Shown one piece after another: positions 1 through 4,943 of a stretch of 5,812 nt of DNA. The translations under genes and the position numbers were made by a program. The notes beneath the pieces are model-generated. The model was not told the DNA's origin and did no database searches. It saw nothing but the letters and a program-made list of their open reading frames with translations. Source of the DNA: an archaeon (lineage in GTDB: Archaea; Thermoproteota; Nitrososphaeria; Nitrososphaerales; CADDZS01); contig JAKAPU010000171.1 of the NCBI GenBank assembly GCA_021806865.1, forward strand, positions 1 through 5,812, given 5' to 3'. Within the stretch, counting starts at the first letter, position 1. Every line of letters starts with the position of its first letter.

Positions 1-1
1 C

Positions 2-355
2 TTGAGGATCAACAACCTGTTTCGTTACGAAATAGACAGAAACATGCGAGCCTCTTACTCAATCAGGCGCGATGAGTCGAGAATCATCGTAAGAATAATG
101 AGATCTTTCCGGATCACAAGAGCTGTGAGAAAAGGTTCCACTATTGAGTGCATCAGCGCAGGCGGATCGCTACACCAGGGGTGGGAGGCACTCAGATTAG
201 GCAGGCCTCTCTTCATTTGGAAGAGCATCATGAAAGACGAATCGTTGAAGTGGCCGAAAACGATGATGGACTACGGCGCTGTCATCCTAGAAGAGCCAGA
301 ACAAATCTTGGAATCGTTGCCATCTTCAGAGAGAATCCTTCATATCGAAATTTGA
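2..355 (+). CDS. C-terminal part of a DprA/SLOG-like Rossmann-fold protein (5' end outside window)
   Basis: The frame is open to the window edge, so the N-terminal part is missing; the first codon, TTG, is probably internal. The best-conserved stretch is around residues 53-72 of the visible part, GGSLHQGWEALRLGRPLF, followed by WPKTMMDYGAVILEEPEQILESL. In DprA/Smf and related SLOG proteins an SGT/GGT-type glycine-serine turn followed by a helix and a 'grpvf' strand forms the nucleotide- or ssDNA-binding edge of the Rossmann sheet. Bacterial DprA loads RecA on ssDNA during transformation; archaeal relatives are poorly characterised. The histidine after the GGS turn recalls the 'GTLH/GTWH' form of DprA-like proteins. 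The stretch before it (residues 20-50) is arginine-rich and less typical, so some divergence or an old frameshift is possible. The gene ends 61 bases before the convergent minus-strand gene. The family call is from memory of motifs; exact function is unknown. Confidence 0.6.
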   Translation: MRINNLFRYEIDRNMRASYSIRRDESRIIVRIMRSFRITRAVRKGSTIECISAGGSLHQGWEALRLGRPLFIWKSIMKDESLKWPKTMMDYGAVILEEPEQILESLPSSERILHIEI

Positions 356-416
356 CGTGTTATGTTCAATCGTTGATACCTTGATTTTGCAACGGCATGC
401 TTATGAAGTAAAATAA

Positions 417-986
417 CTAGATTAGTCTAGCCATGTTGAGATCGGCACTTCTGTTTTTGATGTAATAGTAGAACAAGTTTGTTACTGTCCCCTTTGCCTG
501 TGTGACGAGATCATTCAAGTCGCCTTTTCTGAAGTGAACAACTCTGAAATTGAGTGCTTTCAAATCTTCGTCCAGAAGCGACGTAGTTGCTCTCCTCAAT
601 GTTGAGCCATTGGAAGAATAGTCAGTCTCTATGAATACGGTGCTTTTTGGAACAAATTCATTGTTTTGTATAACGTAACCTAGTTCTCTCAAGACTCCTT
701 GACTAGATCCAGCGAATGTCAGGATCAGCAAATTTGCGTGAGACTGTTGTATAGCAAAAATGCTCTTTAGATAATTATCTCCGGAGAACTGAGTTCGATC
801 CGGCAGATCCCTTACGAGATATGTCTGAGGATAAGCAGAGCTACCTTCTCTCAGAGCATTACACACTCTTTCGAGTAGGCCAAGTTCGGAATCGGGATGG
901 TAGTGACCGTAGACACACACTCTGAAGTTTGGTCGCAAGCCATCCAGTCGTTGAAACCAGCTAAGCACTTCGCTCTCGTACGACAA
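417..986 (-). CDS. Rossmannoid protein resembling nucleoside 2-deoxyribosyltransferase/TIR-like domains
   Basis: This is a 189-residue protein with alternating strands and helices: FRVCVYG (21-27), QTYLVRD (54-60), ANLLILTF (84-91), STVFIET (115-121) and FRVVHFR (147-153). The segment GSSQGVLRELGYVI (93-106) follows the third strand. In nucleoside 2-deoxyribosyltransferases and related TIR/SLOG-like proteins the equivalent place holds a 'dsGt..ElGyA' motif whose Glu is catalytic, so E101 is the candidate active-site residue. Such domains cleave N-glycosidic bonds of nucleosides or NAD, or sense nucleotides. That role is inference here, because overall similarity is weak. There is no signal peptide or clear membrane segment. 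The start is uncertain: TTG at 986 is the first possible start after the upstream stop, and GTG at residue 7 is an alternative. No ATG fits. The TTG lies between inverted repeats. The gene is divergent from the winged-helix regulator, which probably controls it through the palindrome. Confidence 0.65.
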   Translation of the reverse strand: MSYESEVLSWFQRLDGLRPNFRVCVYGHYHPDSELGLLERVCNALREGSSAYPQTYLVRDLPDRTQFSGDNYLKSIFAIQQSHANLLILTFAGSSQGVLRELGYVIQNNEFVPKSTVFIETDYSSNGSTLRRATTSLLDEDLKALNFRVVHFRKGDLNDLVTQAKGTVTNLFYYYIKNRSADLNMARLI

Positions 987-1003
987 AGCGAAGCGGCTTC
1001 GCT
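968..1003 (-). promoter_or_regulatory. Overlapping alternative hairpins around the TTG start
   Basis: Three copies of one 7-bp element occur here: CTTCGCT at 968-974, its reverse complement AGCGAAG at 987-993, and CTTCGCT at 997-1003. The middle copy can pair with either flank. In the minus-strand mRNA one pairing forms a hairpin just before the TTG start (stem 7 bp, loop CCG). The other puts the TTG codon in the loop of a second hairpin. The arrangement resembles a translational switch, but no ligand or partner is visible and the stems are short. It could also be a protein-binding repeat. Confidence 0.3.
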
Positions 1004-1033
1004 CGAGTGAGCTGCTTATTAGTTTACATGAGA

Positions 1034-1067
1034 TTGACTTCTCTCAATATATATTGAGAGAAGTCAA
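1034..1067. promoter_or_regulatory. Perfect 34-bp palindrome, probable shared operator
   Basis: The left half is TTGACTTCTCTCAATAT and the right half is its exact reverse complement, with no spacer. It lies between the divergent Rossmannoid gene (start 986) and the winged-helix gene (start 1110). Its centre is a TATA-like ATATATAT suitably placed to drive the minus-strand gene. Its right edge abuts the TTTAATAA box of the regulator. A dimeric winged-helix protein bound here would cover both promoters, so autoregulation is the simplest reading. That the neighbouring regulator is the one that binds is inferred. Confidence 0.75.
1046..1055 (-). promoter_or_regulatory. Candidate TATA box inside the palindrome
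   Basis: AATATATATT is self-complementary and so could recruit TBP in either direction. For the minus-strand gene it would give a transcript start near 1024, about 38 bases before the TTG at 986. It sits at the centre of the 34-bp palindrome, so repressor binding would exclude TBP. Confidence 0.4.
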
Positions 1068-1068
1068 G

Positions 1069-1076
1069 TTTAATAA
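1069..1076 (+). promoter_or_regulatory. Candidate TATA box for the winged-helix gene
   Basis: TTTAATAA is centred about 37 bases before the ATG at 1110. With the usual archaeal TATA-to-start spacing, transcription would begin near 1099 and leave a leader of about 11 bases. No Shine-Dalgarno is seen in that leader. The box starts two bases after the palindrome ends. Confidence 0.45.
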
Positions 1077-1109
1077 TCCGGTGGTCCACACTTACCTTGA
1101 AAGTTGAGA

Positions 1110-1430
1110 ATGCAAGCCTCGGAATTGATCGAAAAGGAAAATCAAAAGATTCCAGAAGTAGTGCGTTCCTTGATCGAAACCCTTGGCAATCCTACAAATC
1201 GTGCCATCGTACTTCTCTTGGCGGAGAAGGGAGAACTATCATTCAAGGAGTTGCTGAACATTTTCGGACCAATGAACGTCAGTACCATAAATTATCATCT
1301 GAAGAGTCTCATCTCTGCCGGCGCCATCGAGAATCATTACAAGAAGACTCTCTCCAAGGACGAGTATTCATTCTACGCCGTAACCGAGATTGGGATGGAC
1401 TTTCTCAAACTCATCGGCGCAAAACTGTGA
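1110..1430 (+). CDS. Winged helix-turn-helix transcriptional regulator (ArsR-like)
   Basis: This is a 106-residue single-domain DNA-binding protein. The N-terminal helix (4-26) is followed by NRAIVLLLAEKGELSFKELL (30-49), the first two helices of the wHTH. The recognition helix is around 57-70 (NVSTINYHLKSLISAG). A beta-wing follows: a turn with KKTLSKDEY and the strand SFYAVTEIG (about 73-95). The 'S.inYHLksL..aGai' pattern with 'y.lTe.G' is typical of archaeal ArsR-type regulators, which bind palindromes as dimers. No cysteine metal site is visible, so metal sensing is unlikely. ATG at 1110 is preferred over TTG at 1104 because it gives a normal N-terminus. The gene is divergent from the Rossmannoid gene across the 34-bp palindrome and is convergent with the terminase cassette. 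Effector and targets are unknown; autoregulation is inferred. Confidence 0.85.
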   Translation: MQASELIEKENQKIPEVVRSLIETLGNPTNRAIVLLLAEKGELSFKELLNIFGPMNVSTINYHLKSLISAGAIENHYKKTLSKDEYSFYAVTEIGMDFLKLIGAKL

Positions 1431-1505
1431 TCTACGATATGTTTGGCTCCATTCATGAGGAATGACCAAGCCAGGCCAGGCATATCTTCAAAATCCAGGA
1501 TGATA

Positions 1506-1952
1506 TCAGGCGAATTCTTGAGGCACAGCAAACACTATCGGATTTCTCCTTTGCTTCCACGCGACAAATTCTTTCTCGATGTAAGGGACGACGAGCATAT
1601 CCGAGACGTTCTTGATCGAGTCAAGCCCTTCAAGTTCTTCGGAGAACGGATAGAACGCAACCAGCGGACAATCACCAGCATCCGTGATCATACTCTCTTC
1701 GTCAAAGAGAATGATTCGAGTTTTCCCGATGGTTGTCTCTTTGTTCAACATCAACTCCTTGACGTACCTTTCTCCGTACAGCTTTGAAACAGCAACGCCG
1801 AAAGTCTTGTCGCCAAAGTCCTCGGTGGAAGGAACGAAGACGAAGCCAGTCTTCTCCGACGCACGCGAAGCCTTTTCGACGAGCCACCACATCCCGCAAG
1901 TTGCCGCCTTTTGCTCGGGTCCGAACCAATCAATGAAGTAGTATTGTGTCAT
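1506..1952 (-). CDS. Hypothetical protein, last gene of the terminase cassette
   Basis: I do not recognise the family of this 148-residue protein. It appears globular and mixed alpha/beta, with strands KTGFVFVP (34-41), KTRIILFD (77-84), CPLVAFYP (95-102), MLVVPY (119-124) and NPIVFAV (137-143) separated by helices. Conserved-looking points are the N-terminal YYFIDWFGPEQ (4-14) and VVPYIEKEFVAWKQRRNP (121-138). There is no signal peptide or membrane helix. The start is well supported: on the minus strand AAGGTGATCAA precedes ATG, a strong Shine-Dalgarno that overlaps the TerL stop codon. The gap after TerL is only 4 bases, so the two are very likely co-transcribed and possibly translationally coupled. 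A role in packaging or virion assembly is suggested only by position. Confidence 0.75.
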   Translation of the reverse strand: MTQYYFIDWFGPEQKAATCGMWWLVEKASRASEKTGFVFVPSTEDFGDKTFGVAVSKLYGERYVKELMLNKETTIGKTRIILFDEESMITDAGDCPLVAFYPFSEELEGLDSIKNVSDMLVVPYIEKEFVAWKQRRNPIVFAVPQEFA

Positions 1953-1963
1953 TTGATCACCTT
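1953..1963 (-). promoter_or_regulatory. Strong Shine-Dalgarno overlapping the TerL stop
   Basis: The minus-strand sequence AAGGTGATCAA lies directly before the ATG at 1952. GGTGATC matches the complement of the archaeal 16S rRNA 3' end. The TGA inside it is the TerL stop codon, so ribosomes ending TerL are placed at the next start, which suggests coupled translation. Confidence 0.7.
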
Positions 1964-3318
1964 GAATTCATAACAATGATGGGCGCAAACCTGGCTCCCC
2001 ACAGAGCGAGGGCAAGAGCATAGGCAAGATCATCGTGCGTCCCGTTTGCGTGGTCAAAGATGTGACCGCCGATCCTGTTTCGCTTTGCCACGATGCAGTT
2101 GAGGCTGGAAAGAAGGTCCATGTTGTCCGGCAGCGTAATCTTTCCCTGCTCCAATATTATCTTCAAATTCGACAGCATCTCCTCCTGCCTAACTCTGGTG
2201 AAGCTGATTCCCTCCACCGGCAGCTTCAACTCCCTGCAGTGCTCCAAGATGGGACTCCCGATCCCAGTCGAATCCACCATGAGCTTGCGAAACTTGAGCC
2301 TCTTGTGCAGGTCAGCAACCTCCACGGTAAAGCGCGTGTATATGTCGGACGGACCGCCGCTCTTTGACTTGACAACGAACGTCTTTGTCAGAACGACGCG
2401 AAAAGATGTTTTCTTCTCAACAGATACTTTCTCAACAACGACAAGCGCGGCAGGATCATTCATCCCGCCAGGATCATAGCCCGCGTAAAGATCCCCGCAT
2501 ATTTCACTGCTGTCGTAAACACCAGAGCAGTACTTGCAAGGTGAAACGTCGTCGCAGACGTGCACTGAAGATCGAAGCAGCGCCATGGGAAAGTATGTTT
2601 TCTCGTCGTCGGCAAACTCCGCCTCGTACTCCTGCCTGAACTGGACCTCTCCGACCTCCTCCCTCTGCTCCTCGAGGAACTCTTTCTTCACGAGCGGATT
2701 GTCCTCTGTCTTGAACCTGTATCTGCTCCAGCGAGGCGAGTTGAAAGCGCGGTAAAAGTAGTGCTTCTTGTCGTATGGCGTCGAGATCATGATTATGGTT
2801 CCGTCTGTCGTCGAAAGCATCGGAGTGACGACCTGCGTGATCACGTCCTCAGGCACAAACGCCGCCTCGTCCACAATGATCAGGTGTGCCGTGTGGCCGC
2901 GGAGCGAAGCGCCGTGCCTCCCGCAGGGAAGAGCGACCATCTCGCTATCGTTGGAGAAACGGATCATAGTTCTAGTCTTTCGTCGTATAGATTGCTCTAA
3001 CAAGTAAGAAGACTCGACGTACCTCAGTATCTTGTCAAACATGAGCGATGACTGCCTCTGTGTCGACGAAACGATCAGCGTCGTCGTCCCTGGATTTGTG
3101 ATAGCAAACCACAGCGCCTTTGCTGCGCAGATCAAAGACTTGCCGACCTGACGACCAGCGCAAGCAATTATCTTCTTCGACCTATCCTCCAAAAACTCTT
3201 TTTGGTAGCGAAAGGGCTTGAGCCCGAGCACGCCGAAGCAAAACTTGGCTGGGCTAGACTTGATCGAGCGAAGAAAGTCGAGCTCCTCCTTTGTGAACTC
3301 TGAGTCGTATGTTTCCAA
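1957..3318 (-). CDS. terL: Phage/provirus terminase large subunit (ATPase-nuclease)
   Basis: This 453-residue TerL is complete and carries both expected domains. It is the DNA-packaging motor of head-tail viruses, translocating DNA by ATP hydrolysis and cutting concatemers. The ATPase domain has a Q-motif-like FRYQKEFL (36-43), Walker A AGRQVGKS (54-61), Walker B LIIVDEAA (146-153, with D150 and E151), coupling motif ISTPYD (178-183) and the closing FRQEYEAEF (227-235). The RNase H-like nuclease has AGYDPG (D282), MVDSTGIG (D349) and HDDLAYALALA (D429/D430). All key acids are present, so it may be functional. Unusually, four cysteines (C255, C261, C264, C274) lie between the two domains. The start is TTG at 3318, 4 bases after the upstream gene's stop, and a GGTTGATC stretch may serve as ribosome site. 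No portal or capsid genes lie next to it in this window. Confidence 0.95.
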   Translation of the reverse strand: METYDSEFTKEELDFLRSIKSSPAKFCFGVLGLKPFRYQKEFLEDRSKKIIACAGRQVGKSLICAAKALWFAITNPGTTTLIVSSTQRQSSLMFDKILRYVESSYLLEQSIRRKTRTMIRFSNDSEMVALPCGRHGASLRGHTAHLIIVDEAAFVPEDVITQVVTPMLSTTDGTIIMISTPYDKKHYFYRAFNSPRWSRYRFKTEDNPLVKKEFLEEQREEVGEVQFRQEYEAEFADDEKTYFPMALLRSSVHVCDDVSPCKYCSGVYDSSEICGDLYAGYDPGGMNDPAALVVVEKVSVEKKTSFRVVLTKTFVVKSKSGGPSDIYTRFTVEVADLHKRLKFRKLMVDSTGIGSPILEHCRELKLPVEGISFTRVRQEEMLSNLKIILEQGKITLPDNMDLLSSLNCIVAKRNRIGGHIFDHANGTHDDLAYALALALWGARFAPIIVMNSR

Positions 3319-3322
3319 GAGA

Positions 3323-3637
3323 TCAACCCAGATCCTTAACCGTCATGTTTCGAGTCTTTTCGGGTGGCTCACCCTTGTAATACATGAGGCCAGTCTTCAC
3401 AGCCTCCATCATCGTTGCAAGCTCGCTCCTCTCCTTCTTCCTCGGCAGGATCTGCTTTTTCGGATCTCGAAGAAGTGATATACAATTTTGTATTGAGCGA
3501 GTCACCTTCATCTGGCTGTTGAGTAGCGAGGCGTACTTTGGATCGTCGGGCTCGTACATCCCTAGCTTCTTTGTTATTGCAAGGTAGTTCTTGAAGTGGG
3601 TCTCTAGCAGTTGTTCGAGTATCTCTCTTTCATTCAT
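3323..3637 (-). CDS. Small helical protein, candidate terminase small subunit
   Basis: This 104-residue protein is predicted to be mostly helical and charged. Two long helices cover about 2-24 (NEREILEQLLETHFKNYLA) and 32-57 (a helix with LLNSQMKVTRSIQNCISLL). A basic linker DPKKQILPRKKERS (58-71) and a third helix (72-88) follow, then a polar tail. It lies 4 bases upstream of TerL in the same direction, where tailed viruses usually encode the small terminase subunit that recognises viral DNA. Size and helical content fit that role, but no clear helix-turn-helix is visible and the call rests mostly on position. It starts at an ATG with a TATA-like box about 20 bases upstream. That is slightly closer than usual for archaea, so the transcript start is uncertain. 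Confidence 0.55.
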   Translation of the reverse strand: MNEREILEQLLETHFKNYLAITKKLGMYEPDDPKYASLLNSQMKVTRSIQNCISLLRDPKKQILPRKKERSELATMMEAVKTGLMYYKGEPPEKTRNMTVKDLG

Positions 3638-3653
3638 ATGCTACCATCATTGA

Positions 3654-3661
3654 TTTATAAA
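3654..3661 (-). promoter_or_regulatory. TATA box for the terminase cassette
   Basis: On the minus strand TTTATAAA is preceded by CC and an A/T tract, resembling a BRE plus TATA element. Its centre lies about 20 bases before the ATG at 3637, shorter than the 25-30 expected for a leaderless transcript. Either initiation is slightly downstream of the ATG or the spacing is atypical. No other promoter-like site is seen before TerL. Confidence 0.5.
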
Positions 3662-3705
3662 GGAAAAATTTTTTTTCAGCTCCGCACAGGCGCGATCTTT
3701 TTCAC

Positions 3706-3750
3706 GGCACAGCTTGTTTTGGGCTCTGAACGAATGGGACAGCTTGTTTT
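3706..3750. repeat. Direct repeat of 15 bp with 30-bp period
   Basis: GGCACAGCTTGTTTT at 3706-3720 recurs as GGGACAGCTTGTTTT at 3736-3750, 14 of 15 bases identical, with a period of exactly 30 bp. That is close to three helical turns, so both copies face the same side of the DNA. The second copy also begins a small bulged hairpin (ACAG-c-TTG, loop TTTT, CAA-CTGT) ending at 3757. Spaced direct repeats like this are common in iterons and in packaging-recognition sites. Confidence 0.6.
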
Positions 3751-3787
3751 CAACTGTTGTAATAAAGGAAGAGCTTTCTTTTAAGAG

Positions 3788-3827
3788 TTCCGTAATAGTG
3801 CAGTAGAGATACTGTACACTGACGGAA
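3788..3827. repeat. Extended imperfect hairpin with GAGA loop
   Basis: Outer stem TTCCGT (3788-3793) pairs with ACGGAA (3822-3827). After a small internal loop, AGTG (3797-3800) pairs with CACT (3817-3820). A two-base TA bulge (3815-3816) follows, then CAGTA (3801-3805) pairs with TACTG (3810-3814). The loop is GAGA (3806-3809), a GNRA-type tetraloop if transcribed from the plus strand. In total 15 base pairs fold in 40 bases. It may be a structured RNA element or a DNA site; neither is established. Confidence 0.45.
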
Positions 3828-3849
3828 AGGACATGAAACGTATCAGCTA

Positions 3850-3867
3850 AAAGAGATCAAACTCTTT
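3850..3867. repeat. Short hairpin, stem AAAGAG/CTCTTT
   Basis: A perfect 6-bp inverted repeat encloses the loop ATCAAA. It is too short and A/T-rich to be meaningful alone. The left arm plus loop (AAAGAGATCAAA) recurs exactly at 5727-5738, but a 12-base match is expected about once by chance in a window this size. Confidence 0.2.
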
Positions 3868-4086
3868 CTTATAGGAAGCACACTCTCTCGCGTAGTGAGC
3901 GTACGCCAAAATCCCTTTGGTTGAAAAGTAGTCTGGGGGCCTTGATAATTTCTTCTGTCATTGGAGATGGCTCTCAATAGACACAGGTGAGAAGGTTTGA
4001 AGTTGCAATCCCAGCGGCGCGATCTATCATTCTCTTTTTCTAACCGAACGTCTCCTTACCTGCGATCCAAGTAGAAGGAAATTTGA

Positions 4087-4094
4087 TTTTATAC
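4087..4094 (+). promoter_or_regulatory. TATA box for the RelBE-like module
   Basis: TTTTATAC is centred about 31 bases before the ATG at 4122, which would give a transcript start near 4117 and an almost leaderless mRNA. This box also argues against the upstream in-frame TTG at 4083, because that codon would precede the transcript start. Confidence 0.5.
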
Positions 4095-4121
4095 ATCCGC
4101 GTTCCAACGAATGTCCGAATC

Positions 4122-4277
4122 ATGAAGGCATCCTCGAAGCACAAACTCGAGCGAATCACAAGAGAGGAAGAGAAGGACGTGAAGGCAAGCTTGAGGGAGA
4201 TCGAGCAAGGACACTTCAAGGAGACTAAAAGCGCGAAAGAGCTCATTGCATGGTTAAGGTTGCAATACTCCGATTAG
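4122..4277 (+). CDS. RelB-like antitoxin
   Basis: This 51-residue, highly charged, helical protein has the layout of short archaeal RelB antitoxins. A basic N-terminal part (KASSKHKLERITREEE) is followed by VKASLREIEQGHFKE (20-34) and SAKELIAWLRLQY (37-49). The pattern 'sl.eie.G......sa.eLi..l' is typical of these proteins, which neutralise RelE-type mRNA interferases by wrapping around them. ATG at 4122 is chosen because the longer in-frame start at 4083 falls inside the TATA box. The gene ends 18 bases before the ATG remnant of a RelE-like toxin, the usual antitoxin-first order. The toxin is broken, so the antitoxin may be a leftover or may act on another RelE elsewhere. The family call is from pattern only; other short antitoxin families are possible. 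Confidence 0.6.
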   Translation: MKASSKHKLERITREEEKDVKASLREIEQGHFKETKSAKELIAWLRLQYSD

Positions 4278-4295
4278 CAGAACGTAGAATTGGCA

Positions 4296-4544
4296 ATGGT
4301 CCGAGCCACGAATCTTTTCAAACACTAGTATCGCTCACTTTCCTGAGTATAAAGAACGGTGGATAGCGACATCAAAGATTTGGAGTCTTCGATAGAACCT
4401 CGTCTAGTTGGAGTAAGGAAGAAGGGCAAGCTTTCAGAGTTTTGCGATTATGAAATTGGTCAAAGCATTAGAGTCCTATACCATGTCCAGGATGCCCTAG
4501 TCACTCCGCTGAGAGTAGGAACCATCAAACAGGTTTACGATTGA
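4296..4544 (+). pseudogene. Decayed RelE-like toxin (three in-frame stops)
   Basis: From ATG at 4296 the frame reads MVRATNLFKH, then stops TAG (4326), TGA (4344) and TAA (4350), and continues open from GTG 4359 to 4544. The open part contains DSDIKDLES, then KKGKLSEFCDYEIGQSIRVLYHV and VTPLRVGTIKQVYD. This matches the RelE layout: N-terminal 'ikeLe' helix, 'kLkG...y.yriG.yRvlY.v' strands, and a C-terminal 'vghRk.vY' strand. The usual Arg of the GHR motif is replaced (GTIK). Between the stops another frame reads PEYKER, which would bridge SLS to VDSDIK, so a pair of indels plus a nonsense change explain the break. A truncated protein from the GTG is possible but would lack the N-terminal helix. 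It follows the RelB-like antitoxin, as in an active pair. Confidence 0.7.
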
Positions 4545-4647
4545 AACGCGAGCACTGAACCCAAAGTGACTTCAATGAAGAGTAGATTTGAAACTCGAAC
4601 AACGGTTCTTCGAATAGCACGATGTAGGTTCTAATCGTAAGTACGGC

Positions 4648-4657
4648 AATATTTAGA
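4648..4657 (+). promoter_or_regulatory. Possible TATA box for vapBC
   Basis: CAATATTTAG lies about 40 bases before the TTG at 4694. It would place the transcript start near 4679, just ahead of the GGAG ribosome site. The match is weak; it is listed because no better candidate lies between the RelE remnant and VapB. Confidence 0.25.
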
Positions 4658-4680
4658 TAGTTGGAATACGAATTTTTCTC

Positions 4681-4684
4681 GGAG
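4681..4684 (+). promoter_or_regulatory. Ribosome site that sets the VapB start
   Basis: GGAG lies 9 bases before TTG 4694. The longer frame beginning with TTG at 4661 would put this site inside the coding region and add 11 residues (MEYEFFSERID) before the conserved AbrB start. The site therefore favours 4694. Confidence 0.55.
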
Positions 4685-4693
4685 AGAATCGAC

Positions 4694-4936
4694 TTGTCGG
4701 AGATTACGCTCAAAGTCGGAAAAAAGGGCGAAATCTTTACCAGCGCTGAACTGAGGAAAAGGGCCAAGATAAAGGAAGGAGGCAAGGTCAAGGCCACCGT
4801 GGTCGACGAAAAGCTCGTCATAGAGGCCATCCCCTCAATAGAGGATTTGCTAAAGAATCCCGTAGTGAGACTGACCACTAAACAGGCGGAGAAGCTCAAC
4901 GAGCAAGCCCAGAAGGAGGAGGGTCTCTTTAGATGA
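4694..4936 (+). CDS. vapB: AbrB-family antitoxin VapB
   Basis: This 80-residue antitoxin (from TTG 4694) begins with a SpoVT/AbrB swapped-hairpin domain: SEITLKVGKKGEIFTSAELRK (2-22), IKEGGKVKA (26-34) and VVDEKLVIEAI (36-46). The domain binds the operator DNA as a dimer. The C-terminal part (48-80, IPSIEDLLKN to KEEGLFR) is helical and charged and should wrap the PIN toxin to block it. The pattern 'lkvg.kGeiftsaelRk...ikeGgkv' is standard for archaeal AbrB antitoxins. Autorepression with VapC is usual for the family. The stop TGA overlaps an out-of-frame ATG (ATGA at 4933-4936); the toxin frame begins at 4944, so the two genes are probably translated together. Confidence 0.9.
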   Translation: MSEITLKVGKKGEIFTSAELRKRAKIKEGGKVKATVVDEKLVIEAIPSIEDLLKNPVVRLTTKQAEKLNEQAQKEEGLFR

Positions 4937-4943
4937 GCTCCTG

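Larger units (their letters stand above)
3638..4081. other. Gene-free intergenic region between divergent units
   Basis: No convincing coding region lies in this stretch of about 440 bases. It separates the minus-strand terminase cassette from the plus-strand toxin-antitoxin genes. It contains the terminase TATA box, a direct repeat spaced by 30 bp, an extended hairpin at 3788-3827 and a small hairpin at 3850-3867. A long non-coding gap beside terminase genes is a plausible place for a packaging, replication or attachment site, but none can be proved from sequence alone. Confidence 0.5.

Noticed and set aside
417..430. CTAGA/TCTAG inverted repeat at the end of the minus-strand gene, possible terminator
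   Set aside because: The stem is 5 bp and no T-run follows on either strand; not convincing as a terminator.
1373..1531. Minus-strand frame of 52 codons from TTG, reading IILDFEDMPGLAWSFLMNG in the middle
   Set aside because: It overlaps the end of the winged-helix gene and of the 148-residue gene, has no ribosome site and no recognised motif. The length is within chance expectation.
2035..3007. Several plus-strand frames opposite terL
   Set aside because: All are antisense to a terminase with complete motifs, and their sequences are low-complexity shadows.
3831..4040. Plus-strand frame with LGALIISSVIGDGSQ then a stop and RRFEVAI, vaguely like a LAGLIDADG homing endonuclease core
   Set aside because: No start codon, two stops, and only a few matching residues; too weak to call a remnant.
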